From Scytonema sp035967975 (GTDB taxonomy: Bacteria > Cyanobacteriota > Cyanobacteriia > Cyanobacteriales > Nostocaceae): DNA of 64,000 nt. Shown piece after piece: positions 36,048 to 44,777 of the stretch. Position 1 is the first letter of the stretch. Every line of letters begins with the position of its first letter. The notes under the pieces were generated by a model. That model saw nothing but the letters and a program-made list of their open reading frames with translations. It did not search any database and was not told where the DNA came from. The stretch covers positions 8,547 through 72,546 of the forward strand of contig JAWQFQ010000020.1 of assembly GCA_035967975.1 (NCBI GenBank), in the 5' to 3' direction. Made by a program: the position numbers and the translations under genes.

Positions 36048-36137
36048 TACAGAATTGCACAATGCTAGTTGCGGAATAATGACGTTAATTGTAGTAGTCA
36101 TCAAATAGTCAGTTAAACGACTGGTAGCAAAATCACA

Positions 36138-36641
36138 ATGAAACAATGGTACAGAGAAGACCTCGCTTTTATTCATGATGTTGGTTTCAGTGACTATGCT
36201 CTTAAATCCGCACCTGGTATACTGAAAATCTTAGAGCGCAACAATATACAAAAAGGTCTAGTACTAGACTTGGGTTGTGGAAGTGGGTTGTGGGCGGCTG
36301 AACTTGTTCATGCTGGTTACCGTGTCCTTGGAATTGATATCTCCGAGTCAATGATTGCCATTGCACGTGTTAGAGTTCCAGCAGCGGAATTTCGGGTTGA
36401 GTCATTCTTGAAAACTGATATTCCACCTTGCAATGCTGTCACCTCAATAGGTGAATGTCTCAACTATCTCTTTGATTCAGATAATGATAATCAAATGCTG
36501 GGTCAATTATTTCATCGTATTTATGATGCGATCGCTCCTGGTGGTGTTTTCATCTTTGAGATAGCAGAACCGGGACAGGTGACCCGTTCCACAAAAGGTT
36601 TAACTGTTCTTGGTTTTCCACCAAATATTGTTCCCTGTTAA
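36138..36641 (+). pseudogene. SAM-dependent methyltransferase, C-terminally truncated
   Basis: A 167-residue fragment of a class I methyltransferase (about 240 residues expected). Motif I is intact (GLVLDLGCGSGLWAAELV), followed by GIDISESMIAIARVRV and TSIGECLNYLF. After AEPGQVTRS the sequence leaves the family pattern and stops at LGFPPNIVPC. The catalytic half beyond motif IV is therefore missing. An 18-base-scale frameshift or deletion just before the stop is likely. It is probably a decayed gene, although a short active form cannot be excluded. No partner gene is adjacent. Confidence 0.6.
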
Positions 36642-37117
36642 TATGCTTGCGCCGAGTTTGTCCTGAAACTATTACTAATGACGTTTGACAAAAGACAAAA
36701 GACGACCCTAATAAGTTAACTCTCTTGATGCTGACCCAATACTACTCGGTTAACAATATTTCAGGTACCAGCAACGTGCCAGAAACCCGGTTTCTCCGAG
36801 AAACCGGGTTTCTCTGGAAGGCTTCTCGAAGCTCTACTTTCCAAAACCTACGCAGTATTGGGTGCTGACCTACTGATGTTAAATAATGCTTAAATAAATT
36901 AAGTCTTTCTAACTTAATTTGCTAAACTTTTCTTCCATTTTGCATATAATTAAGAAGTGTCTTCTCACTCTTTCAACTTGAGGCACTCTTTCTTCAACGC
37001 TTGTTGGGTGAGCAAGGATCAATCAACTTGGTAGAGTTGAGACACGAGCCAGTCTTAGGTGAGCGCCATTTGTCCGCTCGCGGAGTGCCTCGTTTGTTCT
37101 CTGAAAACAGACGATGT
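36642..37117. other. Intergenic region with inverted composite repeat
   Basis: It contains a double palindrome (36781-36813) and, at 36841, the inverse of the CAATACTGCGTAGG module. The stretch 36990-37117 stays open ahead of the regulator but lacks family similarity. It contains GCTCGCGGAGTGCC, related to a dispersed repeat. Confidence 0.55.
36781..36813. repeat. 33-bp double-palindrome repeat (copy 7)
   Basis: AGAAACCCGGTTTCT-CCG-AGAAACCGGGTTTCT. The inverted module CCTACGCAGTATTG follows at 36847-36860. Confidence 0.85.
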
Positions 37118-37594
37118 ATGCAAAACGAATCATCTGGAGAAGCAATGGAACTGGCACACGCATTTATGAGGGATGAAAAAGAGCAGAACTCTCAGCCACC
37201 TCTGGTTTTAGCAGTGGAGGATAATGACGATAACCTCCTACTGTTAAGCTATACGCTTGAGTCGCTGGGCTGTAGACTCATTTGCCAAAAAGACAGTTCA
37301 ACGACAGTACTTGTTGCGAAGGAGTATCAACCGGACTTGATACTACTTGATATCTTATTACCTGGCTTAAGTGGAATCGATATTGTGCGTTCTCTTAAAG
37401 AAGAACCTCTCACAAGCCAGATTGCAACTGTTGCAATTACAGCATTGGCTAGTGTAGAGGATCGAGAACGAATCTTGAGAGCAGGCTTTAATGACTACAT
37501 CAGCAAGCCTTACATGATTGAGGACTTAGAAGCTATGGTTCGCCTCTATCTTAAGGGAAAGTTAAACTCTGATTCAGCAGTTGACCTCTGTTAG
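37118..37594 (+). CDS. Single-domain response regulator (CheY-like)
   Basis: A receiver domain of about 120 residues after a roughly 25-residue leader. LVLAVEDNDDNLLLL holds the acidic pocket, LLDILLPGLSG the phospho-acceptor Asp, TALAS the Thr switch and SKPY the Lys. There is no output domain, so it should pass phosphate or bind partners, as in the neighbouring kinases' phosphorelay (inference). ATG 37118 is chosen, since an upstream TTG frame from 37001 is unlike the family. It opens a signalling array that extends to 44.8 kb. Confidence 0.85.
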   Translation: MQNESSGEAMELAHAFMRDEKEQNSQPPLVLAVEDNDDNLLLLSYTLESLGCRLICQKDSSTTVLVAKEYQPDLILLDILLPGLSGIDIVRSLKEEPLTSQIATVAITALASVEDRERILRAGFNDYISKPYMIEDLEAMVRLYLKGKLNSDSAVDLC

Positions 37595-37602
37595 GATTAA
37601 TT

Positions 37603-38040
37603 TTAAGAAGCGGTTCTTTCAGTGTTACTTCTACTGCGTGATGGAGTTTTTTTCCTCGCTTTTGAAGTTGAAGCGGGACGAATTGTTGGTGTATCGGTTA
37701 AGAGGGCTATAATTCCACTATTACCTGTCTCTAGTGTGGCATCGCTTAACAGTTCAATGACAGAAACATTTAAAGTCTCTTCTATTAATGCTTTAATTTG
37801 GGGTTGAATGGCTTCATCTAAATCAGAACGTACTTGTTCAGCTAATTCTTGGCGACCTGTTTGAGCAAGTAACTGTTCTGGTTGGGTGATAGAATTTTCC
37901 ATCACCACAACTACATTACTTTCCGATAATTGACAGGTGACTTTACTCGGCTGATGTCCTAATTGCTCCCGATATAAAGCTTGAATACGTTGTGCTAATG
38001 TTCTTTCTATTTGACCCCGAGTTGGTGTTGGTGCAGCCAT
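37603..38040 (-). CDS. DUF2294 family protein
   Basis: A 145-residue soluble protein whose first 100 residues match the pattern of DUF2294 (RIQALYREQLGHQPSKVTCQ, RQELAEQVRSDLDEAIQPQI, LNVSVIELLSDATLETGNSG), a family found near gas vesicle or signalling genes. The last 35 residues are a basic Ser/Arg/Lys-rich tail unusual for the family. It converges with the single-domain regulator, only 8 bases away. Function unknown. Confidence 0.75.
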   Translation of the reverse strand: MAAPTPTRGQIERTLAQRIQALYREQLGHQPSKVTCQLSESNVVVVMENSITQPEQLLAQTGRQELAEQVRSDLDEAIQPQIKALIEETLNVSVIELLSDATLETGNSGIIALLTDTPTIRPASTSKARKKTPSRSRSNTERTAS

Positions 38041-38427
38041 ATATTTGTTTCCTTAAAAGTTTAGACCACTAATAATAAGTCAGAAAGAAAGAGTGATGAA
38101 TTCATTGACCACTTGGATTAAAACCTTTGGACTACTTTCGCCCTTAACTTTCTGAGTTGTTGCTAGTAGTGTAATTGTTGATGGATTTTAATAAACTGAG
38201 GATCTATGAATCACAGTTCAGATTGTAATGGCAGGTATTCTCCAAAAGCACCATCCCAATGTAGTATTTTTAATTGGTGCTTGATAACACAAAATGCTAA
38301 TGGCTAATGGCTAATGGCTAATGGCTAATGGCTAATGGCTGATGGCTGATGGCTGATGGCTAATGGCTAATGGCTAATGGCTAATGGCTAATGGCTGATT
38401 GCTACTAAACCTCAATTAACCTGATTT
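38041..38427. other. Intergenic region with CTAATGG array
   Basis: About 390 bases lie between the DUF2294 gene and the hybrid kinase. A heptamer array fills 38296-38398. No gene is seen. Confidence 0.5.
38296..38398. repeat. CTAATGG/CTGATGG tandem heptamer array
   Basis: About 14 units; the middle block reads CTGATGG and the two flanks CTAATGG, so the array has an internal mutated cassette. Confidence 0.9.
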
Positions 38428-39555
38428 TCAAGCTTCTTTTGGAAGGCGAACTGTGAAGATACTACCTTTTCCTAGTTCTGAAGAAACCCCGATTGTTCCT
38501 TTGTGTGATTCGATGATACGTTGAGATAGATGTAATCCCAAACCGCTTCCAGAACGCTTATTTTTTCCTTGACGAAATCTCTCAAAAAGCATAGCTTGGT
38601 CTTCCTGAGCTATACCATACCCAGTATCTTTCACGTCAATAACTATCCAAGCTGGATTCTTGGCGTTGGCTGGTGTTTCACAAATGCGAATATTGACGCT
38701 TCCGGTATCTGTAAACTTGATAGCATTTCCAACTAAATTGCTAACTACACGCCGTAATTCCAAGCGATCGCCTGTGACTGTAGCAGTGTGGTTACCTTCA
38801 AAATCTATACCATTCGCGTCTATTTCCATCATTATGCCCTTTTCAGTAGCTAAGGGACTGAGTTCTTGAACCACTTCTTCGACTATCTCGCGGAGGTCGC
38901 AGCTTTCTGCTTGCAGTGTTTTTTTTCCCGCTTCAAAACGATAAACTTCCAGCAAGTTGTTTACCATTTCTAGCAAATTGTGGTTGCTGCGAATCATAGC
39001 GGAAATCGCCTGTTTCATATCCTGTGAAATTTCACAAAAGACTTCCTGTTGAAACAGATTGAGCATTCTGTCTGCTGCTACCAAGGGAGTTCGTAAATCG
39101 TGAGTCAAACGCGAGACAAAATCCTCTCGCATCCGCGCCATTTTTTCTTGTTCGTCAATACTGTGCTTCAGTCGCAGCAGCGATCGCACTCTCGCCAACA
39201 GCTCGTCTTGGTCAAAAGGTTTGCGAATAAAATCGTCTGCTCCTGCGTCCAAACCTTCCACAACACTGACTTCGATGTGAGCCGTCAACAGCAGTATAGG
39301 AATGTATGATATTTCTGGGTTTTTACGGATGCGTCTTGTTACCTCATATCCATCCATTCCTGGCATCATCACATCTAAGAGAATCAAGTCAGGTGGAGAC
39401 TGTTCAATTTGCCTCAGTGCCGCTGCTCCATCCGATACTAAATCTACCTCATATCCTTCCACCTCTAACATTGTTTGAAGCAATATGAGGTTATCTGGGG
39501 TATCATCTACAGCTAAAATACGGTCTATTTTACTAGAATTTTCTGTATGTAACAT
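38428..39555 (-). CDS. Receiver-histidine kinase hybrid (REC-HisKA-HATPase)
   Basis: A 375-residue cytoplasmic protein. REC at about 12-128 has ILAVDDTPDNLILLQ and LILLDVMMPGMDGYEV (acceptor Asp). HisKA has SRLTHDLRTPLVAADRML. The ATPase has VSNLVGNAIKFTDTG (N box), DVKDTGYGIAQEDQAML (G1), and GSGLGLHLSQRIIESH (G2). No input domain other than REC is seen, so it acts downstream of another kinase in a relay. The upstream gene on the same strand is a second REC-kinase. The G1 block is followed by a lysine-rich turn before GSGLGL. Confidence 0.93.
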   Translation of the reverse strand: MLHTENSSKIDRILAVDDTPDNLILLQTMLEVEGYEVDLVSDGAAALRQIEQSPPDLILLDVMMPGMDGYEVTRRIRKNPEISYIPILLLTAHIEVSVVEGLDAGADDFIRKPFDQDELLARVRSLLRLKHSIDEQEKMARMREDFVSRLTHDLRTPLVAADRMLNLFQQEVFCEISQDMKQAISAMIRSNHNLLEMVNNLLEVYRFEAGKKTLQAESCDLREIVEEVVQELSPLATEKGIMMEIDANGIDFEGNHTATVTGDRLELRRVVSNLVGNAIKFTDTGSVNIRICETPANAKNPAWIVIDVKDTGYGIAQEDQAMLFERFRQGKNKRSGSGLGLHLSQRIIESHKGTIGVSSELGKGSIFTVRLPKEA

Positions 39556-39611
39556 AGCTTATTGACTTCATTGAATATTTTTATATTTTTTCTATCTTTC
39601 TAATTTTATAA

Positions 39612-40943
39612 CTATATTTCCATACTCCTTCTGTTTACATCTTCGGGAGCAAAACGAGCAATTTCTTGCTGTCGCCATAAGTTTCTTTTTTCTAGAGAAG
39701 GAGGAGATTTTGATGCTCCATCGGGATTTTCTTGGTTTGAGAATGATATTTGACGTGGAAGCTTAATGCAAAAGACCGAGCCATGACCCAACTGACTTTC
39801 TACGGAAATTGTACCGTTCATCATTTGCAGCAAGGCTTTGATAATTGGCAAACCCAGACCAGTACCGGGATACCTCCGAGTCGTACTTTGATCGACTTGT
39901 CGAAACGCCTCAAAAATATGTTGTACCTCTTGTGGAGAGATACCTATACCAGTATCGCAGACTGCGAGTTGCACGTGATGATCTAAGAGGTCTTTTATCT
40001 CAACCCTAATACTGCCAGACTCTGTAAACTTAATGGCGTTTGAGAGCAGATTCGTTAAAATCTGCCGTACGCGAGTTGGATCGTTATACACTATAGGGTT
40101 TTCTAGGTCAATATTGACGACTACAGATAAATTTTTTTCCTCCGCCAAAGAACGCATCTGCTCTACTGTAGCGTTTACCACCTTTGGCAAATCGAATTCC
40201 TCTGGTTTTAAATCTAAGCGTCCTGCTTCGAGCTTGGAAAAGTCAAGCACTTCATTCAGAAGCATCAGCAAATGCTTCCCATTGTTAAGGATTCGCTCCA
40301 CCATGTCCGTTTGCTGGCGTGTCAGTTCACCGCACTTGGGACGCAGCAAAAGCTGGGAAAATCCAATAATGGCATTCATTGGAGTTCGCAGCTCATGAGA
40401 TATGGTGGCTAGAAACTGAGACTTTAAGCGCGATGCTTCAATAAGTTTTAGGTTTTGCAGTTCAATATGACGTTGCTGTGCTTCAAGTTCGTGGTTCTTA
40501 CGAACTAAAAGCTCATTGCTTTCTCTAAGTTGCTTGTATGCTAAAGCAACTTGCATTTCTGCCTTATGAACCCGGATTGCATTACGCAAAACCTGTGCTA
40601 ACGTTTCAGGCGATAACTTAGACTTAGAAAGATAATCAATGGCACCTGCCTTCATGAGTTCAACAGCAATTTGTTCGTCCCCTTGACCTGTGAGGACTAT
40701 CACTGGAACTTTGATATCTTTTGAACGCAGGTTTTGAAGTAAACTTAAACCGTCTTGGTCTGGTAAACGATAGTCAAGAAATACACAGTCATAGGGAGTC
40801 TCGCAAAGAGAGGCGATCGCGTCCTTGCCATTACCGACCTCACATAGTTCCGTATGTATACCAGCCCTAGTCAGGGCGCGGCGCACTGCCATGCGGTCTA
40901 CTTCATCATCGTCTACAACTAAAACCTTTAGTTTTTCTTCCAT
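39612..40943 (-). CDS. Receiver-histidine kinase hybrid (REC-coiled coil-HisKA-HATPase)
   Basis: A 443-residue protein with REC at about 5-120 (VLVVDDDEVDRMAVRRALTR and DCVFLDYRLPDQDG), a coiled-coil link (about 130-175, ESNELLVRKNHELEAQQRHI), HisKA with ATISHELRTPMNAIIGFSQL, and ATPase with DTGIGISPQEVQHIF and GTGLGLPIIKALLQM. The family usually acts as a relay hub. It sits 56 bases upstream of the other hybrid on the same strand, so the two may form an operon. ATG 40943 begins the REC domain. Confidence 0.93.
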   Translation of the reverse strand: MEEKLKVLVVDDDEVDRMAVRRALTRAGIHTELCEVGNGKDAIASLCETPYDCVFLDYRLPDQDGLSLLQNLRSKDIKVPVIVLTGQGDEQIAVELMKAGAIDYLSKSKLSPETLAQVLRNAIRVHKAEMQVALAYKQLRESNELLVRKNHELEAQQRHIELQNLKLIEASRLKSQFLATISHELRTPMNAIIGFSQLLLRPKCGELTRQQTDMVERILNNGKHLLMLLNEVLDFSKLEAGRLDLKPEEFDLPKVVNATVEQMRSLAEEKNLSVVVNIDLENPIVYNDPTRVRQILTNLLSNAIKFTESGSIRVEIKDLLDHHVQLAVCDTGIGISPQEVQHIFEAFRQVDQSTTRRYPGTGLGLPIIKALLQMMNGTISVESQLGHGSVFCIKLPRQISFSNQENPDGASKSPPSLEKRNLWRQQEIARFAPEDVNRRSMEI

Positions 40944-41294
40944 CGTCTCTAGCTTGCGCTATTAAACACAGGTTCACCTGTAGCAATCCTAAACGATTCT
41001 TCAAAATATTTTAGTTGCTAAAAAGCTAATTGCTTTTTTACCATTAGCTATTAGCTATTAGCAGCCTTCACGATATTCGTATCTTTCATTTAGAACTGCC
41101 ATATATCATTTATATTGTTTTAGCCAGTGTCTAACATTGTATTTTTATACTTTTCTACAATTTTTTTTTTATAATTCATTAAGTACTCGTTATAACACGA
41201 ACCGCGTACCCTAGTATAGGGGGGGGTCGGAAACAAAACTCCCATTTGAAGGAGGTAAAAAGCTAACTTTTGAATGCGTGACTTTTGACTTTTG

Positions 41295-41334
41295 ACTTCC
41301 CCGTTCGCGTAGCGTCTCCGTCAGGAGAAGGGGC
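41295..41334. repeat. 40-bp dispersed repeat, copy 2
   Basis: Identical over 40 bases to 14540-14579. Confidence 0.85.
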
Positions 41335-41339
41335 TGTTC

Positions 41340-41372
41340 CCACACCCTACACCCCACACCCCACACCCCAAT
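41340..41372 (-). repeat. CACACCCC minisatellite, G-quadruplex-capable on the minus strand
   Basis: On the minus strand it gives four runs of GGG or GGGG separated by TGT/TGTA, immediately past the stop of the regulator gene, so it would be in that transcript's 3' region. Confidence 0.75.
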
Positions 41373-41373
41373 T

Positions 41374-41832
41374 TCAAGGTAGTTCACATAATGTCCAATA
41401 ATTATTGAGGGTTGCCATAAGTTGAATAAAGCTAGAGAAAGTAACAGGCTTAAGAATATAGCCAGCAACATTCAGATTGTAAGCTTCTACTCTATCTTTA
41501 TCTTGGTTAGAAGTTGTCATAACCACTACAGGAGTTGCTCTGAGTTTTGCATCTGAACGTATTTCTTGAAGAAACTCTATACCTCCCATTTTTGGCATAT
41601 TAAGGTCAAGCAAAATCAAACGTCTTTCAGAGGGGACCACTGGTGGTTGACCATCGCTACTACGCAGCATTGAAAGGGCTTCTATACCATTAGTAGCAAC
41701 GTAAAGCGGGTTGTTAATGTTGACTTTCTTGAACGCCCGCTTAACGTTCATGACATCCACTTCGTCATCCTCCACCAGTAATATGTTTATCACTCTTTCT
41801 GACATTTCCTCAGTTAATACAGCTTTTACCAT
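41374..41832 (-). CDS. Rcp1-like response regulator
   Basis: A 152-residue single receiver. INILLVEDDEVDVMNVKRAF at the start, LILLDLNMPKMGGIEFLQEI with the acceptor Asp, VVVMTTSNQDKDRVEAYNL and GYILKPVTFSSFIQ are the pattern of phytochrome-type regulators (Rcp1), which dimerise and lack an output domain. It lies 254 bases after the PAS kinase on the same strand, whose DHp domain (SHDLKAPLRAI) is of the phytochrome-kinase kind, so they likely form a cognate pair. Confidence 0.93.
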   Translation of the reverse strand: MVKAVLTEEMSERVINILLVEDDEVDVMNVKRAFKKVNINNPLYVATNGIEALSMLRSSDGQPPVVPSERRLILLDLNMPKMGGIEFLQEIRSDAKLRATPVVVMTTSNQDKDRVEAYNLNVAGYILKPVTFSSFIQLMATLNNYWTLCELP

Positions 41833-42086
41833 ACTTATTCCGGTTACTTAATCATAAATATTCCGGAATAAGATAATTTATCGTTACTATTTGCTGATAA
41901 CTTGTGCTAAAGCACTCGTAAAAACGTCTCTAGCACGTATGAAAATACTCATATTAGTGCTATGACTATCCTGGGTAGAGTACAATGAAACACCCAACCA
42001 TGAGCATTATAATTGTAAACGGACAGATGCATACCCGTCTTCAGCCATTGGTCAGAGTTGCAGGGCTGTTACCTTATAACCAAAAG

Positions 42087-43691
42087 TTACTTAGACCAAG
42101 TGAAGCGGAAAGTGCTTCCTGCACCTACTTGGGAATCTAAAGAAATTCTACCTCCCTCTGTTTCAATAATTTTCTTGACAATAGCTAAACCGACCCCCGT
42201 ACCTTCTTTTTGGTCACGCGCCTCTAGGGTTTGAAACATAACAAATACCTTATTCTGATATTCAGGAGCAATACCCGGACCGTCATCGGACACAGCAAAT
42301 TCATAGTATTTCTCCCGGTCTTGTACGGAGATTTTAATGTGACCATTAGAACAAGTATGGTGGTTAATAGCATTACCAATTAAGTTGCTAAAGACTTGTT
42401 GCAGAAGTAATCGCTTTGTCACGAAAGTAGGCATTCCTGGTTCTACTTCAATGGTAAACGTTGGTGGTGGAGCCAGAGTGTCAATCACTTCCTTAACTAA
42501 GGTAGTAACATTAACCATTAACAGGGGAGAATGGATGCGTCCAACTCGTGAATACTCCAATAGACCGTTGATGAGGGCTTCCATGCGGCGTACTCTTCCT
42601 CGCAGTAAACGCATCTGTTGTTGGTTTTCTTCTGGAAGTTTGTCTGCGAGGTCTTCTTCCATCCATTCTGAAAGGCTAGCGATCGCCCGCAAGGGAGCTT
42701 TCAAGTCATGAGACGCTACGTAAGCAAACTGGTCGAGTTCGTCGTTACGCTTTTTTAACATTGTTGTCGTCTGCGCCAGAATTGTGTTTACCCGTGTCAA
42801 TTCATCTGCTCGTTGTTCCAGAAAAATTTCTGCTTCCTTACGGTCATTAATTTCCTCAATCACGCTAATGAAATACTTTGGTTCGCAATTTTTTGTGATT
42901 GAGGATTGAAAACATTCTTGTCTAGTTCCTCCCTCATATGCTAAAGAAACTGTTAAATTGATCCACACAATTGAACCACTTTTGTGAATGTAGCGTTTCT
43001 CCAACGAAAAATGCTCAATTTCCCCTGTTAAAAGTTGCCTAATGTAGTTTAAATCCGTTTCTAGGTCATCAGGATGAGTAATATCTTGAAACTTTAACTT
43101 AATGAGTTCTTCAGGGGAATAACCCACTATCTCACACAGCTTCTGGTTAACGCGTAACCAGCGACCATCTAACCCGACATGAGCAATACCAACAGCAGCC
43201 TGTTCAAACGTAGCGCGAAATCGTTCATCACTCTCTCGCAAGGCTTCTTCTGCCTGCTTGCGCTCTGTGATATTATCAAATACAACCCCGATGCATTGAT
43301 TTGGTAGCGGAAAAACTTTAACGCTGAAAAATTTACCCCCCATGAGTTCATCGCCGTAATAAACTTCATGCTGGTCTGTCTGACATCCCGATCTGGCAAC
43401 TTCTGCGTATCTTTCCCTATTTTCAGCTATTGTAGAAAAACATTCACTCATCCGTTTGCCAACATAGTTTTCGAGAGAGACTCCAGTCAGTTGGCTAGCA
43501 GCCCGGTTGTTAGTCACAAGTTGAAATGAAGTGATGTCCTTGGGGTCTTTAAGATGCCATACAATTAAGCCAAATTGCATATTTTTGATAATATCAGCTT
43601 GAAACTCAAGTTGTATCTTCTGTACATCTAACTGTGGGTTCATTTTTGAATTTTCTTCTTGATTGGTAGCAAATTTGAAATCTTGAACCAT
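42087..43691 (-). CDS. PAS-PAS sensor histidine kinase, phytochrome-kinase type
   Basis: A 534-residue soluble kinase. PAS1 is at about 25-140 and PAS2 at about 150-280 (RFRATFEQAAVGIAHVGLDG, GYSPEELIKLKFQDITHPDD, GSIVWINLTVSLAY). A coiled linker is followed by HisKA with FAYVASHDLKAPLRAI and ATPase with NLIGNAINHHTCSNG, SDDGPGIAPEYQNKVF and GTGVGLAIVKKIIETEGG. No chromophore-binding GAF domain is present, so the signal is not phytochrome light sensing itself. The adjacent Rcp1-like gene is the likely partner. Start at ATG 43691. Confidence 0.92.
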   Translation of the reverse strand: MVQDFKFATNQEENSKMNPQLDVQKIQLEFQADIIKNMQFGLIVWHLKDPKDITSFQLVTNNRAASQLTGVSLENYVGKRMSECFSTIAENRERYAEVARSGCQTDQHEVYYGDELMGGKFFSVKVFPLPNQCIGVVFDNITERKQAEEALRESDERFRATFEQAAVGIAHVGLDGRWLRVNQKLCEIVGYSPEELIKLKFQDITHPDDLETDLNYIRQLLTGEIEHFSLEKRYIHKSGSIVWINLTVSLAYEGGTRQECFQSSITKNCEPKYFISVIEEINDRKEAEIFLEQRADELTRVNTILAQTTTMLKKRNDELDQFAYVASHDLKAPLRAIASLSEWMEEDLADKLPEENQQQMRLLRGRVRRMEALINGLLEYSRVGRIHSPLLMVNVTTLVKEVIDTLAPPPTFTIEVEPGMPTFVTKRLLLQQVFSNLIGNAINHHTCSNGHIKISVQDREKYYEFAVSDDGPGIAPEYQNKVFVMFQTLEARDQKEGTGVGLAIVKKIIETEGGRISLDSQVGAGSTFRFTWSK

Positions 43692-44057
43692 AATTTCTGT
43701 TATGATTTACTCAATACTAACTAAAGTTCATCTCTAAGATTAGGTTTAATTGTAAGTATTCAGCTATCAGCCATCAGCTTTTAAGAAGATTTGTACGAAA
43801 TCCTATTTGGACCAGTGATGAAACACAGCACACAGTGAGCAGTGAGCAGTTATTTCATAAAATTTTATCAGTTATCCATATATCCCAAGCTAGATATTTG
43901 CCTGTATCTGCTGGGAAGAAGATTATAAATTCCTTATTTCCATCGGTGGATGCAAGATGGATAAAATATCATCTATCTTAAGTTTTGGAAATCAAAAAAA
44001 TGGTTTGTGTTCTTGTCGGCTTTTGACAGATGCAATCAGGAGAGAGTGAGTGTAGCG
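43692..44057. other. Divergent intergenic region between kinase and NarL-type regulator
   Basis: It holds a short CAGCTATCAGCCATCAGC repeat near 43762 and GTGAGCAGTGAGCAGT at 43836. The GAGAGAGTGAG ribosome binding site for the next gene ends the region. No gene. Confidence 0.4.
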
Positions 44058-44777
44058 ATGAGTGAAATTAGTATTGTTCTGATTGAGGATCATGATTTAA
44101 CACGAATGGGGCTGAAAGCTGCATTGCAGTCTAACAGTACACTTCGAGTTATTGGCGAAGCACCAAATGCGACTAAGGGACTGAAGCTTTTAGAAACAGC
44201 AAAACCAGATGTAGCGGTTGTGGACATTGGTTTACCGGATATAGACGGGATTGAGCTAACTAGAAGGTTTAGACAAGTTCAAGCAGAGAGCGGAGATTCA
44301 TCAACCAAAATTCTTGTACTGACGATGGATCACTCGGAAGATGCTGTACTAGCCGCGTTCGCAGCTGGAGCAGACTCTTACTACATGAAGGATACGAGCA
44401 TCGATAAGTTGACCGAGGCGATTATAGCAACTCATGGAGGTAACTCTTGGATCGATCCGGCGATCGCTAATGTAGTACTGCGTCAGATGAAACAGGGTTT
44501 ACCAGATAACCAACCAGCTGACAAGCCCAAGACTGTCAAAATAGAAGCTTTATCATCAGAGTATGAGCAAGTCTTAGAAACATACCCACTGACGCAAAGA
44601 GAATTAGAAATTCTAGAGCTGATAGTAGCTGGATGTAGTAATGGACAGATTGCTGAAAAACTCTACATTACAGTCGGTACTGTCAAGACTCATGTCCGCA
44701 ACATCTTAAACAAACTCTGTGCTGATGACCGCACTCAAGCAGCAGTTCGTGCTCTCCGTTCTGGATTAGTAGCATGA
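44058..44777 (+). CDS. NarL/FixJ-type response regulator with LuxR helix-turn-helix
   Basis: A 239-residue DNA-binding regulator. The receiver opens ISIVLIEDHDLTRMGLKAAL and has VAVVDIGLPDIDGIEL with the acceptor Asp and YMKDTSIDKL with Lys. The C-terminal LuxR domain is LTQRELEILELIVAGCSNGQ followed by IAEKLYITVGTVKTHVRNIL. It should bind DNA as a dimer when phosphorylated. It is the only DNA-binding output in the array and so a candidate end point of the neighbouring kinases; its targets could include the stress genes downstream (inference). ATG 44058 is chosen over TTG-like upstream codons. Confidence 0.94.
   Translation: MSEISIVLIEDHDLTRMGLKAALQSNSTLRVIGEAPNATKGLKLLETAKPDVAVVDIGLPDIDGIELTRRFRQVQAESGDSSTKILVLTMDHSEDAVLAAFAAGADSYYMKDTSIDKLTEAIIATHGGNSWIDPAIANVVLRQMKQGLPDNQPADKPKTVKIEALSSEYEQVLETYPLTQRELEILELIVAGCSNGQIAEKLYITVGTVKTHVRNILNKLCADDRTQAAVRALRSGLVA

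Larger units (their letters stand above)
40944..41373. other. Intergenic region with 40-bp repeat and G-rich minisatellite
   Basis: A 40-bp repeat identical to one at 14540 lies at 41295-41334. A CACACCCC minisatellite is at 41340-41372. No gene is seen. Confidence 0.5.

Noticed and set aside
37001..37117. Extended N-terminus of the single-domain regulator from TTG 37001
   Set aside because: The added residues lack receiver similarity and contain part of a dispersed repeat; ATG 37118 is a simpler start.
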